Assembly: GCA_046565865.1 (NCBI GenBank)
Contig: JBKHXU010000012.1
Location: forward strand, 1 to 17,515
Source of the DNA: JBKHXU01 sp046565865
Lineage (GTDB): Bacteria > Pseudomonadota > Gammaproteobacteria > Acidiferrobacterales > Sulfurifustaceae
Length of the DNA: 17,515 nt
Direction: 5' to 3'
Below are positions 7,343-14,727 of the stretch, in pieces. The translations under genes and the position numbers were made by a program. Position 1 is the first letter of the stretch. Each line of letters begins with the position of its first letter. Below the pieces are notes generated by a model, which saw only the letters and a program-made list of their open reading frames with translations, ran no database searches and had not been told where the DNA came from.

Positions 7343-8116
7343 ATGACCCTTGCGATAGAAATCGATACTTTGGTGCCAACCGTCGAGGATCGCCGGCAGT
7401 CATCGCTCCACGTGATGCTGGCGCGGCGCGCGGACGATGTCGAGGCGGCGCAGCGCTTGCGCTACCGCGTTTTCGTGGAGGAGATGGGCGCGCGCGCCGA
7501 CAGCGCGCGGCCGGGCATCGAGAGCGATCGGTTCGATCCGTTCTGCCGGCACCTGATCGTGCGCGATCGCGCGTGCAACCGCGTGGTCGGCTGTTATCGC
7601 ATCTTGACCGACGAGGGCGCGCGCGACGCCGGCGGTTTCTATTCGCAGACCGAGTTCGACATCACGCGCATCCTGGCGCTGCCCGGACGATTGATGGAGG
7701 TCGGCCGTACCTGCGTGCACCCGGATTATCGAAACGGCACGACGCTGGCGCTGCTCTGGCGCGGGCTTACACGCTTCATGTTCGCGCGTGGCTTCGACTC
7801 GCTCATCGGCTGCGCCAGTATCCCGCTCGCCGGCGGCACCGATCACGCGCTCGCCGTCTACGAGACCCTCGCCAAACACCACACCAGCCCGGAAGGCTGC
7901 CGCGTGTACCCGAAAATGCGTTTGCCGCGCGCGAGCGGCGCGCCGCCCGCGAATGCCGACGCCCCGCCGCTGCTGCGCGCGTACTTGCGCGCCGGCGCCC
8001 GCATCTGCGGCGAGCCGGCGTGGGACCCGTTCTTCGGCGTCGCCGATCTGTTTCTGTTGCTGCGGTTGCAAGACATCCGCGGTCGCTACGCGCGCCACTT
8101 TCTGGCACACGCGTAG
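7343..8116 (+). CDS. olsB: OlsB, L-ornithine N-acyltransferase (acyl-ACP dependent)
   Basis: The product is 257 residues. OlsB transfers a 3-hydroxyacyl group from acyl carrier protein to the alpha-amino group of ornithine, making lyso-ornithine lipid, a phosphorus-free membrane lipid precursor. Family landmarks are AAQRLRYRVFVEEMGA (35-50), FDPFCRHLIV (64-73), VVGCYRIL (81-88), GGFYSQTEFD (97-106), and EVGRTCVHPDYR (119-130) followed by LLWRGL, with a C-terminal FFGVADLFLLLRL. The GNAT-like fold of this family (Acetyltransf_5) fits throughout. ATG 7343 follows a strong ribosome site (CGGGAGG, 7331-7337); the frame is open to 7100, but that would run through the Pho box. The next gene begins two bases after the stop. 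Confidence 0.9.
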   Translation: MTLAIEIDTLVPTVEDRRQSSLHVMLARRADDVEAAQRLRYRVFVEEMGARADSARPGIESDRFDPFCRHLIVRDRACNRVVGCYRILTDEGARDAGGFYSQTEFDITRILALPGRLMEVGRTCVHPDYRNGTTLALLWRGLTRFMFARGFDSLIGCASIPLAGGTDHALAVYETLAKHHTSPEGCRVYPKMRLPRASGAPPANADAPPLLRAYLRAGARICGEPAWDPFFGVADLFLLLRLQDIRGRYARHFLAHA

Positions 8117-8118
8117 CT

Positions 8119-8910
8119 GTGCCGTTGGCATTGCGCCGCAGCGCGCGCTTGCTGGCGATCCTCGCGCATCTCGCGCTCGGGATCGCGCTGGCGCGCACGG
8201 TACTGATTTGGGCCTCGCGTTGTTCCGTCCGCGGCGCGCACTGGCGCGCCGGCATCGCGCAGAGTTGGATACGTCGCCTGAACCGGCTGTTGCGCGTGCG
8301 AATCATCATACACGGCAGCATCAGCGAAACCCCAACGCTGTTCGTCGCGAATCACATCTCGTGGCTCGATATTACCTGTCTGCACGCCGCACTCGGCGCC
8401 GACTTCGTGGCCAAGCAAGAAGTCGCTCATTGGCCGCTGGTGGGCGCGATGGCGCGCGAGGCCGGGACGATGTTCCTGCGCCGCGGCGACCCGTGCGCGA
8501 CCGAGGCGGTTGCCGACCGGATCACGTGGCTGCTGAAACGCGGACGCAGCGCGATTTTATTTCCCGAAGGCACGACAACGGATGGCACCAGCGTACGCCG
8601 GTTCCATTCACGGTTGTATTTGTCGGCGTTGCGCACGCACGCACACATTCAAGCGGTCGCCATCGCGTACCCGCATCCCGCCGGGGTGAATCCAGCGGCA
8701 CCGTTCGTGGGCGACGACGATCTCGCGCGCCACTTGTGGCGGCTGCTGGCCGAACCGAGTATCGACGTGACGTTGACGTTTCTCCCGCGCGTCACTGCCG
8801 CCGGCTTCGGCTCGCGCCGCGCGGTCGCAGAATACACGCGCTCCCAGATCGCCGCCGCGCTCGGCATCGACACGGCACCGCGACTATTGAGGGCGGCGGG
8901 CGGCGACTAG
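8119..8910 (+). CDS. olsA: OlsA, lyso-ornithine lipid O-acyltransferase (PlsC family)
   Basis: The product is 263 residues from GTG 8119, two bases after the olsB stop. The frame has no upstream stop through olsB, so the start is chosen by position and by the membrane-anchor N-terminus (LLAILAHLALGIALARTVLIW, 11-31). The PlsC/LPLAT motifs are present: H79-x4-D84 in NHISWLD, MFLRRGD at 118-124 and FPEGTT at 148-153. OlsA acylates the hydroxyl of lyso-ornithine lipid to give ornithine lipid at the inner membrane; related enzymes can also make phosphatidic acid. Direct pairing with olsB under one Pho box favours the ornithine-lipid role. Its stop overlaps the stop of the convergent dgkA (CTAG at 8907-8910). 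Confidence 0.88.
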   Translation: MPLALRRSARLLAILAHLALGIALARTVLIWASRCSVRGAHWRAGIAQSWIRRLNRLLRVRIIIHGSISETPTLFVANHISWLDITCLHAALGADFVAKQEVAHWPLVGAMAREAGTMFLRRGDPCATEAVADRITWLLKRGRSAILFPEGTTTDGTSVRRFHSRLYLSALRTHAHIQAVAIAYPHPAGVNPAAPFVGDDDLARHLWRLLAEPSIDVTLTFLPRVTAAGFGSRRAVAEYTRSQIAAALGIDTAPRLLRAAGGD

Positions 8911-9293
8911 CGCCAGTGCTCGTAGGCGATGAGCGCCCAGATGTAGATCACGAGTAGCAACGACAACGTAACCGCGGCCGAGCCCATGTCCTTGGCACGA
9001 CCGGAAAGCTTGTGGTGTTCCTTGCTGATGCGATCGACGGTGGCCTCGACCGCCGAGTTGAGCAGCTCGACGATGAGCACGATCACGAGGCTGCCGACCA
9101 GGAGCGCGCGCTCGACCATCGTATCGCCGAACCAGAACCCGAGCGGCGCCAGGATCACGAACAGAATTATTTCTTGACGAAACGCCGCCTCGCGCTTCAA
9201 TGCACTGCGCAAGCCGGCGATGGAATAACTGCCGGCGCGGACGATGCGCCCGTAGTCTCCCAAGGCCCGCAGCATTTTATGTCGTAACGCCAT
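8907..9293 (-). CDS. dgkA: DgkA, diacylglycerol kinase
   Basis: The product is 128 residues from ATG 9293, or 122 from ATG 9275, the latter equal to E. coli DgkA. The sequence is strongly DgkA-like: GLRSALKREAAFRQE with the catalytic-side Glu, three membrane helices, VELLNSAVEATVDRI, and HHKLSGRAKDMGSAAV containing the conserved Glu/Asn and nucleotide-binding residues. It phosphorylates diacylglycerol to phosphatidic acid at the inner membrane with ATP. The frame is open to 9359, but that would cross the Pho box. The predicted transcript start (near 9298) leaves only about 5 bases before ATG 9293, so translation may be almost leaderless or may start at 9275. It is divergent from plcP. Confidence 0.93.
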   Translation of the reverse strand: MALRHKMLRALGDYGRIVRAGSYSIAGLRSALKREAAFRQEIILFVILAPLGFWFGDTMVERALLVGSLVIVLIVELLNSAVEATVDRISKEHHKLSGRAKDMGSAAVTLSLLLVIYIWALIAYEHWR

Positions 9294-9304
9294 AAGGCGC
9301 GCAC

Positions 9305-9349
9305 ATTGCGCCAGATGCGTGTGACAGCGGCATGACCGAACGATGACAG
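9305..9349 (-). promoter_or_regulatory. Pho box and -10 of dgkA (minus strand)
   Basis: Read on the minus strand, CTGTCAT (9349-9343), CGGTCAT (9338-9332) and CTGTCAC (9327-9321) repeat every 11 bp and are followed after 10 bp by CGCAAT (9310-9305). Two units are perfect. It lies back to back with the plcP Pho box. Confidence 0.82.
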
Positions 9350-9352
9350 CAC

Positions 9353-9397
9353 GCGTCATGCCGGCGTCACGCGCGCTTCATCCGCATCAGGCATCGT
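9353..9397 (+). promoter_or_regulatory. Pho box and -10 of plcP-agt
   Basis: GCGTCAT (9353-9359), GCGTCAC (9364-9370) and GCTTCAT (9375-9381) repeat every 11 bp and are followed after 10 bp by CATCGT (9392-9397). Only 3 bases separate it from the outermost dgkA unit on the other strand. Confidence 0.7.
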
Positions 9398-9422
9398 GCG
9401 CCGGGCCATTGGATAACACACC

Positions 9423-10199
9423 ATGACCGTGCAACGCGTACGCGCCGTTTGGATATCGGATACGCACCTCGGGACTCGGGCGTGCAAGGCGGATTATCTG
9501 CTCGACTTCCTGCAGCGCACCGAGTCGACGTATCTCTATCTCGTCGGCGACATCATCGATTTCTGGAGCATGAAGAGTCGCTGGTACTGGCCGGCGAGCC
9601 ACAACCAGGTGTTGCGCACGATCCTGGCCAAGGCGGCGCGCGGCACGCGCGTGATCTATGTGCCGGGCAATCACGACGAGCTGTTCCGCGATCACATCGG
9701 CGCCGTGTTCGCCGGCGTGCAGGTGGCGAACGATTACATTCACACCACGGTCGACGGCCGACGCTTGCTGGTGATGCACGGCGACGAGTTCGACAATGTC
9801 GTCAAGCACAGCAAGCTCATCGCCAAGATCGGCAGCGACATGTACGACTTTCTGTTGTGGTCGAACCGCTGGATCAACCTCGCGCGCCGCAAACTCGGGT
9901 TTCCCTACTGGTCGCTCGCCGCCTTTCTCAAGCACAAGGTCAAGAACGCGGTGAACTTCATCAGCAACTTCGAGCAGGCGATTGCCTATGAGGCACGCCG
10001 GCGCCAGGTGCACGGCGTCGTGTGCGGCCACATCCACCGCGCCACCATCGAGACCATCAACGGCGTGCTCTACTGCAACGACGGCGATTGGGTCGAGAGC
10101 TGCACCGCGCTGGTGGAGCATCACGACGGGCGCCTGGCGCTACAGCACTGGGCGAACGAACAGGGCGTGATCGCCCACGAACAGGAGCTGGCCGCATGA
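9423..10199 (+). CDS. plcP: PlcP, phospholipase C-like metallophosphoesterase
   Basis: The product is 258 residues. It is a calcineurin-type metallophosphoesterase with the metal ligands in order: D13 and H15 in SDTHLG, D43 in GDIIDFW, N83-H84 in GNHDE, H119 in MHGDEFD, and H203 and H205 in CGHIHRA. The family is often labelled UDP-2,3-diacylglucosamine diphosphatase (LpxH-like), but the extended WSNRWINLARRKLG and NFEQAIAYEARR segments and the adjoining glycosyltransferase are typical of PlcP, shown in Sinorhizobium and marine bacteria to degrade phospholipids to diacylglycerol when phosphate is scarce. It lacks a signal peptide, fitting a cytoplasmic-face enzyme. It has its own Pho box, and its stop overlaps the agt start (ATGA). 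Confidence 0.85.
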   Translation: MTVQRVRAVWISDTHLGTRACKADYLLDFLQRTESTYLYLVGDIIDFWSMKSRWYWPASHNQVLRTILAKAARGTRVIYVPGNHDELFRDHIGAVFAGVQVANDYIHTTVDGRRLLVMHGDEFDNVVKHSKLIAKIGSDMYDFLLWSNRWINLARRKLGFPYWSLAAFLKHKVKNAVNFISNFEQAIAYEARRRQVHGVVCGHIHRATIETINGVLYCNDGDWVESCTALVEHHDGRLALQHWANEQGVIAHEQELAA

Positions 10200-11278
10200 A
10201 GATCGCCCTCGTCAGCGACGCCTGGCACCCGCAGATTAACGGCGTGGTCATGACCCTCACGCATACGCGCGACGAACTACGTCGCATGGGGCACGAGGTG
10301 CTGGTGATAAGCCCGACTGAATTCCGCACCGTGCCGTGCCCAACCTACCCCGAGATACGGCTGTCACTTTTCCCCGGGCGCAAGCTCGCGCGCACGCTCG
10401 CGGCGTTCGCGCCGGACGCGGTGCACATCGCGACCGAGGGCCCGCTCGGGCTCGCGGCGCGCAACTGGTGCCGCCAACACGATCTGCCGTTCACCACCTC
10501 GTTCCATACGCGGTTCCCGGAGTACGTGCAGCTGCGCACGCGCATTCCGCTCGCCGTCGGTTACGCCGTGATGCGCTGGTTCCACGGACCGGCGCGGACG
10601 GTGATGGTCGCGACCGCGGCGCTGCGCGACGAACTCGCGGCGCGGGGGTTTCGCAATCTCGGTCTCTGGTCGCGCGGCGTGGACGTCGAATTGTTTCGGC
10701 CGCGCGACAAAACGTTCCTGACCGACCCGCGTCCGATTTTTATGTACATGGGTCGCGTCGCCATTGAAAAGAACATCAAGGCGTTCCTCGATCTCGATCT
10801 GCCGGGCACGAAATACGTCGTCGGCGGCGGTCCCGATCTCGCGATGCTGCGTGCGAAGTACCCCGCTGTGCGTTTCACCGACTACAAAGTCGGCGAAGCA
10901 TTAGCAACGTATCTCGCCGCCGCCGATGTGTTCGTGTTTCCGAGCCGCACCGATACCTTCGGTCTGGTGGTCATCGAGGCGCTCGCGTGCGGCGTGCCGA
11001 TCGCGGCGTACCCGGTGCGGGGTCCGGCCGACATCATCGAGCAAGGCGTCACCGGTTATGTCGATGACGACCTGCGCGCTGCGGCGCTCAACGCCCTCTC
11101 GCTCAACCCCGCCGCCTGCCGCCTGGCCGCGCGCCAATATTCGTGGGAAAGCTGCACCCGGCAGTTCTTGGCGCATCTGGCCGATGCCAGCGGCGGATCG
11201 GTGGCACCGCCGACCCCGACCCACGACGACCCCGAAAGGGCTGCGGCGCCCGCGAAACCACGCGAGCGCTTTTCCTGA
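10196..11278 (+). CDS. Agt-type GT4 glycosyltransferase, probable diacylglycerol glycosyltransferase
   Basis: The product is 360 residues with two Rossmann-like halves. The N-terminal half has DAWHPQINGVV (8-18) and FHTRFPEYV (103-111). The C-terminal nucleotide-sugar half has GRVAIEKN (186-193), PSRTDTFGLVVIEAL (249-263, with E261 as the conserved Glu and the first Glu of the usual EX7E replaced) and GVTGYV. The family is that of plant SQD2 and bacterial Agt, which put glucose or glucuronate on diacylglycerol to form phosphorus-free glycolipids. The ATGA overlap with plcP means the enzyme releasing diacylglycerol and the one using it are translated together. The sugar cannot be read from sequence; a mannosyltransferase role is the main alternative. 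Confidence 0.82.
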   Translation: MKIALVSDAWHPQINGVVMTLTHTRDELRRMGHEVLVISPTEFRTVPCPTYPEIRLSLFPGRKLARTLAAFAPDAVHIATEGPLGLAARNWCRQHDLPFTTSFHTRFPEYVQLRTRIPLAVGYAVMRWFHGPARTVMVATAALRDELAARGFRNLGLWSRGVDVELFRPRDKTFLTDPRPIFMYMGRVAIEKNIKAFLDLDLPGTKYVVGGGPDLAMLRAKYPAVRFTDYKVGEALATYLAAADVFVFPSRTDTFGLVVIEALACGVPIAAYPVRGPADIIEQGVTGYVDDDLRAAALNALSLNPAACRLAARQYSWESCTRQFLAHLADASGGSVAPPTPTHDDPERAAAPAKPRERFS

Positions 11279-11336
11279 CGCCAACTGGCGCAAGGCGGGT
11301 TGCGACGCCCCGCTCTCACCCGACGATCGGCTGCGC

Positions 11337-11370
11337 GTTTCATCAAACGATCATCCTGCCACGTTATGGT
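11337..11370 (+). promoter_or_regulatory. Candidate Pho box and -10 of the 79-residue gene
   Basis: GTTTCAT (11337-11343) and CGATCAT (11348-11354) lie 11 bp apart and are followed after 10 bp by TATGGT (11365-11370). Each unit matches CTGTCAT at five of seven positions. The hexamer position agrees exactly with the stronger sites, which is the main reason to accept it. Confidence 0.5.
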
Positions 11371-11398
11371 GCGCCGCTCACACATTCAGGAGCCGAAC

Positions 11399-11638
11399 AT
11401 GACCAAGGAACAACGCATTTACTATTACTATCGCACCGGCGTCGAATGTCTGAACCGCGGACGCCGCGCCGACGCCGCGCTGATGGCCGCCGCCATCCGC
11501 TGCTACGACCCGACTCATCGACTCGCCGTGGCGCTGCGTACGGCGTTGGCGGGCGCGCGGCGCGAGCACGACGACGCCGATGACGACGCCATCGGGTCGG
11601 ATGTTGATGCCGCGCGCAGCTTTATTCGCTGGCAATAG
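11399..11638 (+). CDS. Small 79-residue protein of unknown function
   Basis: I do not recognise this protein. ATG 11399 has a good ribosome site (AGGAG, 11388-11392, six bases ahead), and the predicted Pho promoter would start transcription near 11377, leaving a short leader. The N-terminal part (MTKEQRIYYYYRTGVECLNR) has a run of four tyrosines, followed by an Ala-rich helical stretch (residues about 25-50) and an acidic region with DDADDDAIGSD near 58-68. There is no signal peptide or membrane segment. The frame runs upstream to 11300, but the ribosome site and promoter favour 11399. It could be a small accessory of the lipid or phosphate response; nothing in the sequence proves it. Confidence 0.65.
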   Translation: MTKEQRIYYYYRTGVECLNRGRRADAALMAAAIRCYDPTHRLAVALRTALAGARREHDDADDDAIGSDVDAARSFIRWQ

Positions 11639-11702
11639 CCCGACGCTACCCGATCGGAGCGATCGAGGCCGTGCATCGCCACTGGCGCCGATTGGCGCCA
11701 AA

Positions 11703-11731
11703 TTGCCGCGGCGCGCGTCGCCGCCTAATAT
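11703..11731 (+). promoter_or_regulatory. Possible sigma-70 promoter before the ATP-grasp gene
   Basis: TTGCCG (11703-11708) and TAATAT (11726-11731) are 17 bp apart, each matching the consensus at four of six positions. If real, the RNA would begin near 11738, making ATG 11730 impossible and ATG 11742 almost leaderless. Weak evidence in GC-rich DNA. Confidence 0.3.
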
Positions 11732-11741
11732 GGCGGGCGAT

Positions 11742-13043
11742 ATGCTCCCGCTCGCCGACATCCTCAATCGCGACTGCGCCTGCGTCGGCATCGACGAAGC
11801 GCGCCTGCGCGACGAGTTGGCACACGCGGCGGACGACGCCGAGTTTTATCGGGCGCTGAGCGCAAGCCATCCGCATCTCTATGCCGCCTCCATCGTGTTC
11901 GTGTCGCAAGCGAACGTGCAGCGCATGCAGCAAGTAATCGCCGCCGTCGAGCGCGTGCTGGCGCTGCCGGCGTACGCGGCCGCGGTCGGCGCATGGGCGC
12001 CGGCGATCGCCACGCGGCCGGTGCGCGCACGCGGTGTTTACGTTGGCTACGACTTTCATCTGGACGCCGACGGGCCGCGCCTGATCGAGATCAATACCAA
12101 CGCCGGCGGCGGACTGCTGAACCTGCTGCTGGCGCGCGCGCAGCGCGCGTGTTGTCCCGAGGCCGCGCCGTTCAGTCCGCTCGAACACCACGACGAGCAA
12201 AGCGTGGTCGAGATGTTCCGGCAGGAATGGCGTTTGAGCCACGGCGAGGCGCCGCTCAAATGTATTGCCATCGTCGACGACGCGCCGCGCGAGCAGTATC
12301 TCTATCCCGAGTTCCTGTTGTTCGAGCGCTTGTTCCGGCGCCACGGCATCGACGCCGTGATCGCCGATCCCAGCGAGCTGCGCCTGCGTGACGGCGCACT
12401 GTGGTGCAACGAACGACGCGTCGACCTCGTCTACAACCGCCTGACGGACTTCGCGCTCGCCGATCCGGCGCACGCAACGCTGCGCGCGGCGTACGAAGCC
12501 GATCAAGTCGTTCTAACGCCGCACCCGCACGCGCATGCGCTCTATGCAGACAAGCGCAACCTCGCGCTCTTGACCGATCCCGCTCGGCTGCGCGCGCTCG
12601 GCGTCGATGACGCGACGGCACAAACACTCGGCGCCGGCATCGCCCGCACCATCGTCGTTGATCCCGCCGATGCGCACACGCTGTGGCAACGGCGGCGCGA
12701 GTTATTTTTCAAACCGGTCGCGGGTTATGCCGGCAGAGGCGCGTACCGCGGCGACAAGCTGACCAAACGCGTGTTCGACGACATCCTGCGCGCACCGTAT
12801 GTGGCACAGACACTGATCCCGCCGAGTGCGCGGCGCACGCCGGGAGAGCAATTTCTTAAGCTCGACGTGCGCAATTACGTTTATGCCGGCGAGGTACAGA
12901 ACCTCGCGGCGCGGCTGTATCAGGGACAGACCACCAACTTTCGCACCCCGGGCGGCGGCTTCGCGCCGGTGTTCGTGGTGCCGGGCGCAGCCACCAACGG
13001 GCGCGCAGCGTGTGCGTCGGTACCGATGTGCAAGGATGGATAG
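11742..13043 (+). CDS. ATP-grasp-like protein of unknown function
   Basis: From ATG 11742 the product is 433 residues; ATG 11730 and the longer frame back to 11580 are alternatives, the last unlikely because it overlaps the 79-residue gene by about 60 bases. The visible pattern is that of an ATP-grasp ligase resembling glutathionylspermidine-synthase-like or carboxylate-amine ligases: YDFHLDADGPRLIEINTNAG with acidic and Asn metal-type ligands, then FFKPVAGYAGRGAYRGDKL, a Lys plus glycine-rich ATP loop, then FLKLDVRNYVYAGEVQ and ARLYQGQTTNFRTPGGGFAP near the end. Such enzymes join a carboxylate to an amine with ATP. I cannot name the substrate. It overlaps the start of arsC by eight bases. 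Confidence 0.6.
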   Translation: MLPLADILNRDCACVGIDEARLRDELAHAADDAEFYRALSASHPHLYAASIVFVSQANVQRMQQVIAAVERVLALPAYAAAVGAWAPAIATRPVRARGVYVGYDFHLDADGPRLIEINTNAGGGLLNLLLARAQRACCPEAAPFSPLEHHDEQSVVEMFRQEWRLSHGEAPLKCIAIVDDAPREQYLYPEFLLFERLFRRHGIDAVIADPSELRLRDGALWCNERRVDLVYNRLTDFALADPAHATLRAAYEADQVVLTPHPHAHALYADKRNLALLTDPARLRALGVDDATAQTLGAGIARTIVVDPADAHTLWQRRRELFFKPVAGYAGRGAYRGDKLTKRVFDDILRAPYVAQTLIPPSARRTPGEQFLKLDVRNYVYAGEVQNLAARLYQGQTTNFRTPGGGFAPVFVVPGAATNGRAACASVPMCKDG

Positions 13044-13482
13044 CCGAAAGATACGCGTGCTGTTTTTGTGCACCGGCAACTCGTGTCGCTCGCAGATGGC
13101 GGAGGGCTGGGCGCGCCGGCTTGGCGGCGATCGCATCGACGCCCAGTCGGCCGGCATTGAGGCGCACGGCAAAAACCCGCGCGCCATCGCGGTGATGGCG
13201 GAGGCGGGAGTCGATATCTCGAATCAGGAATCGACGCGCGTGACCGCCGCCATGATCGCGGCGGCGGACGTGGTCGTCACCGTCTGCGGCCATGCCGACG
13301 AACACTGCCCGGTGCTGCCGCCCGGGATCGAGAAGCGCCATTGGCCGCTCACCGATCCCGCCAAGGCCAGCGGGAGCGAGGCGGAGATCATGGCGCAGTT
13401 TCGCGCCACACGCGACGAGGTGCGCCGACGCGTGGCCGCGCTCTTGACCGAGCTTATGTCGGGCCGTACTACATCGGCGTAA
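13036..13482 (+). CDS. arsC: ArsC, thioredoxin-coupled arsenate reductase (low-Mr phosphatase fold)
   Basis: The product is 148 residues. The P-loop CTGNSCRS (C12 to R18) is followed by QMAEGWARRLGG, SAGIEAHGKNPRAI and the redox pair C84 and C91 (VTVCGHADEHCPVLPP), with the same spacing as Cys82 and Cys89 of plasmid pI258 ArsC. That arrangement is the thioredoxin-linked arsenate reductase, not a plain tyrosine phosphatase, which lacks the pair. It reduces arsenate to arsenite in the cytoplasm. ATG 13036 overlaps the end of the ATP-grasp gene; the frame is open upstream only as a shadow. No arsR, arsB or acr3 lies in the window, so arsenite export must be encoded elsewhere. Confidence 0.9.
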   Translation: MDSRKIRVLFLCTGNSCRSQMAEGWARRLGGDRIDAQSAGIEAHGKNPRAIAVMAEAGVDISNQESTRVTAAMIAAADVVVTVCGHADEHCPVLPPGIEKRHWPLTDPAKASGSEAEIMAQFRATRDEVRRRVAALLTELMSGRTTSA

Positions 13483-13537
13483 GGCAGCCAAGGGAAACGC
13501 TACGCCCCCCGTTAGGGAAGATGCCGTCCGTTTCTTG

Positions 13538-13593
13538 TTGTCACGCAGTTGTCATACAGCGTTCATCATTCTGTCATCGCGGCTTGGGATAGT
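13538..13593 (+). promoter_or_regulatory. Four-unit Pho box and -10 of pstS
   Basis: TTGTCAC (13538), TTGTCAT (13549), CGTTCAT (13560) and CTGTCAT (13571-13577, perfect) repeat every 11 bp and are followed after 10 bp by GATAGT (13588-13593). The strength fits pstS being the most induced gene of Pho regulons. Confidence 0.9.
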
Positions 13594-13635
13594 GCGCCGC
13601 GCACAGAACATTTTCCTACTGGAGACGCATACACC

Positions 13636-14640
<1,005 letters not shown>

Positions 14641-14660
14641 CTCGCGCGCAAGCGGTGGTT

Positions 14661-14688
14661 GGGGCGCCCCAGGGCGCCCTTCTTTTTT
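14661..14688 (+). terminator. Rho-independent terminator between pstS and pstC
   Basis: GGGCGCC and GGCGCCC flank a short loop (14662-14679), followed by TTCTTTTTT ending at 14688. The T run overlaps the first unit of the pstC Pho box. It would uncouple the abundant pstS message from pstCAB. Confidence 0.85.
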
Positions 14689-14720
14689 GTCATGTAACTG
14701 TCACAAATCCCCCCTACTAT
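14687..14720 (+). promoter_or_regulatory. Pho box and -10 of pstCAB
   Basis: TTGTCAT (14687-14693) and CTGTCAC (14698-14704) lie 11 bp apart and are followed after 10 bp by TACTAT (14715-14720). The -10 runs into ATG 14719, so transcription should begin near 14727, just at the second ATG (14728). Confidence 0.85.
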
Positions 14721-14727
14721 GCCGGTC

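Noticed and set aside
9423..10199. LpxH (lipid A biosynthesis) as the identity of the phosphoesterase
   Set aside because: The fold fits, but the Pho box and overlap with a lipid glycosyltransferase point to PlcP. Not fully excluded without a tree.
11279..11336. Possible terminator after the glycosyltransferase gene
   Set aside because: Short GC-rich inverted stretches are present, but no convincing stem with a T run.
11646..12506. Minus-strand open frame of 286 codons opposite the ATP-grasp gene
   Set aside because: Low-complexity composition and no family features; the plus strand has clear ATP-grasp-like motifs.
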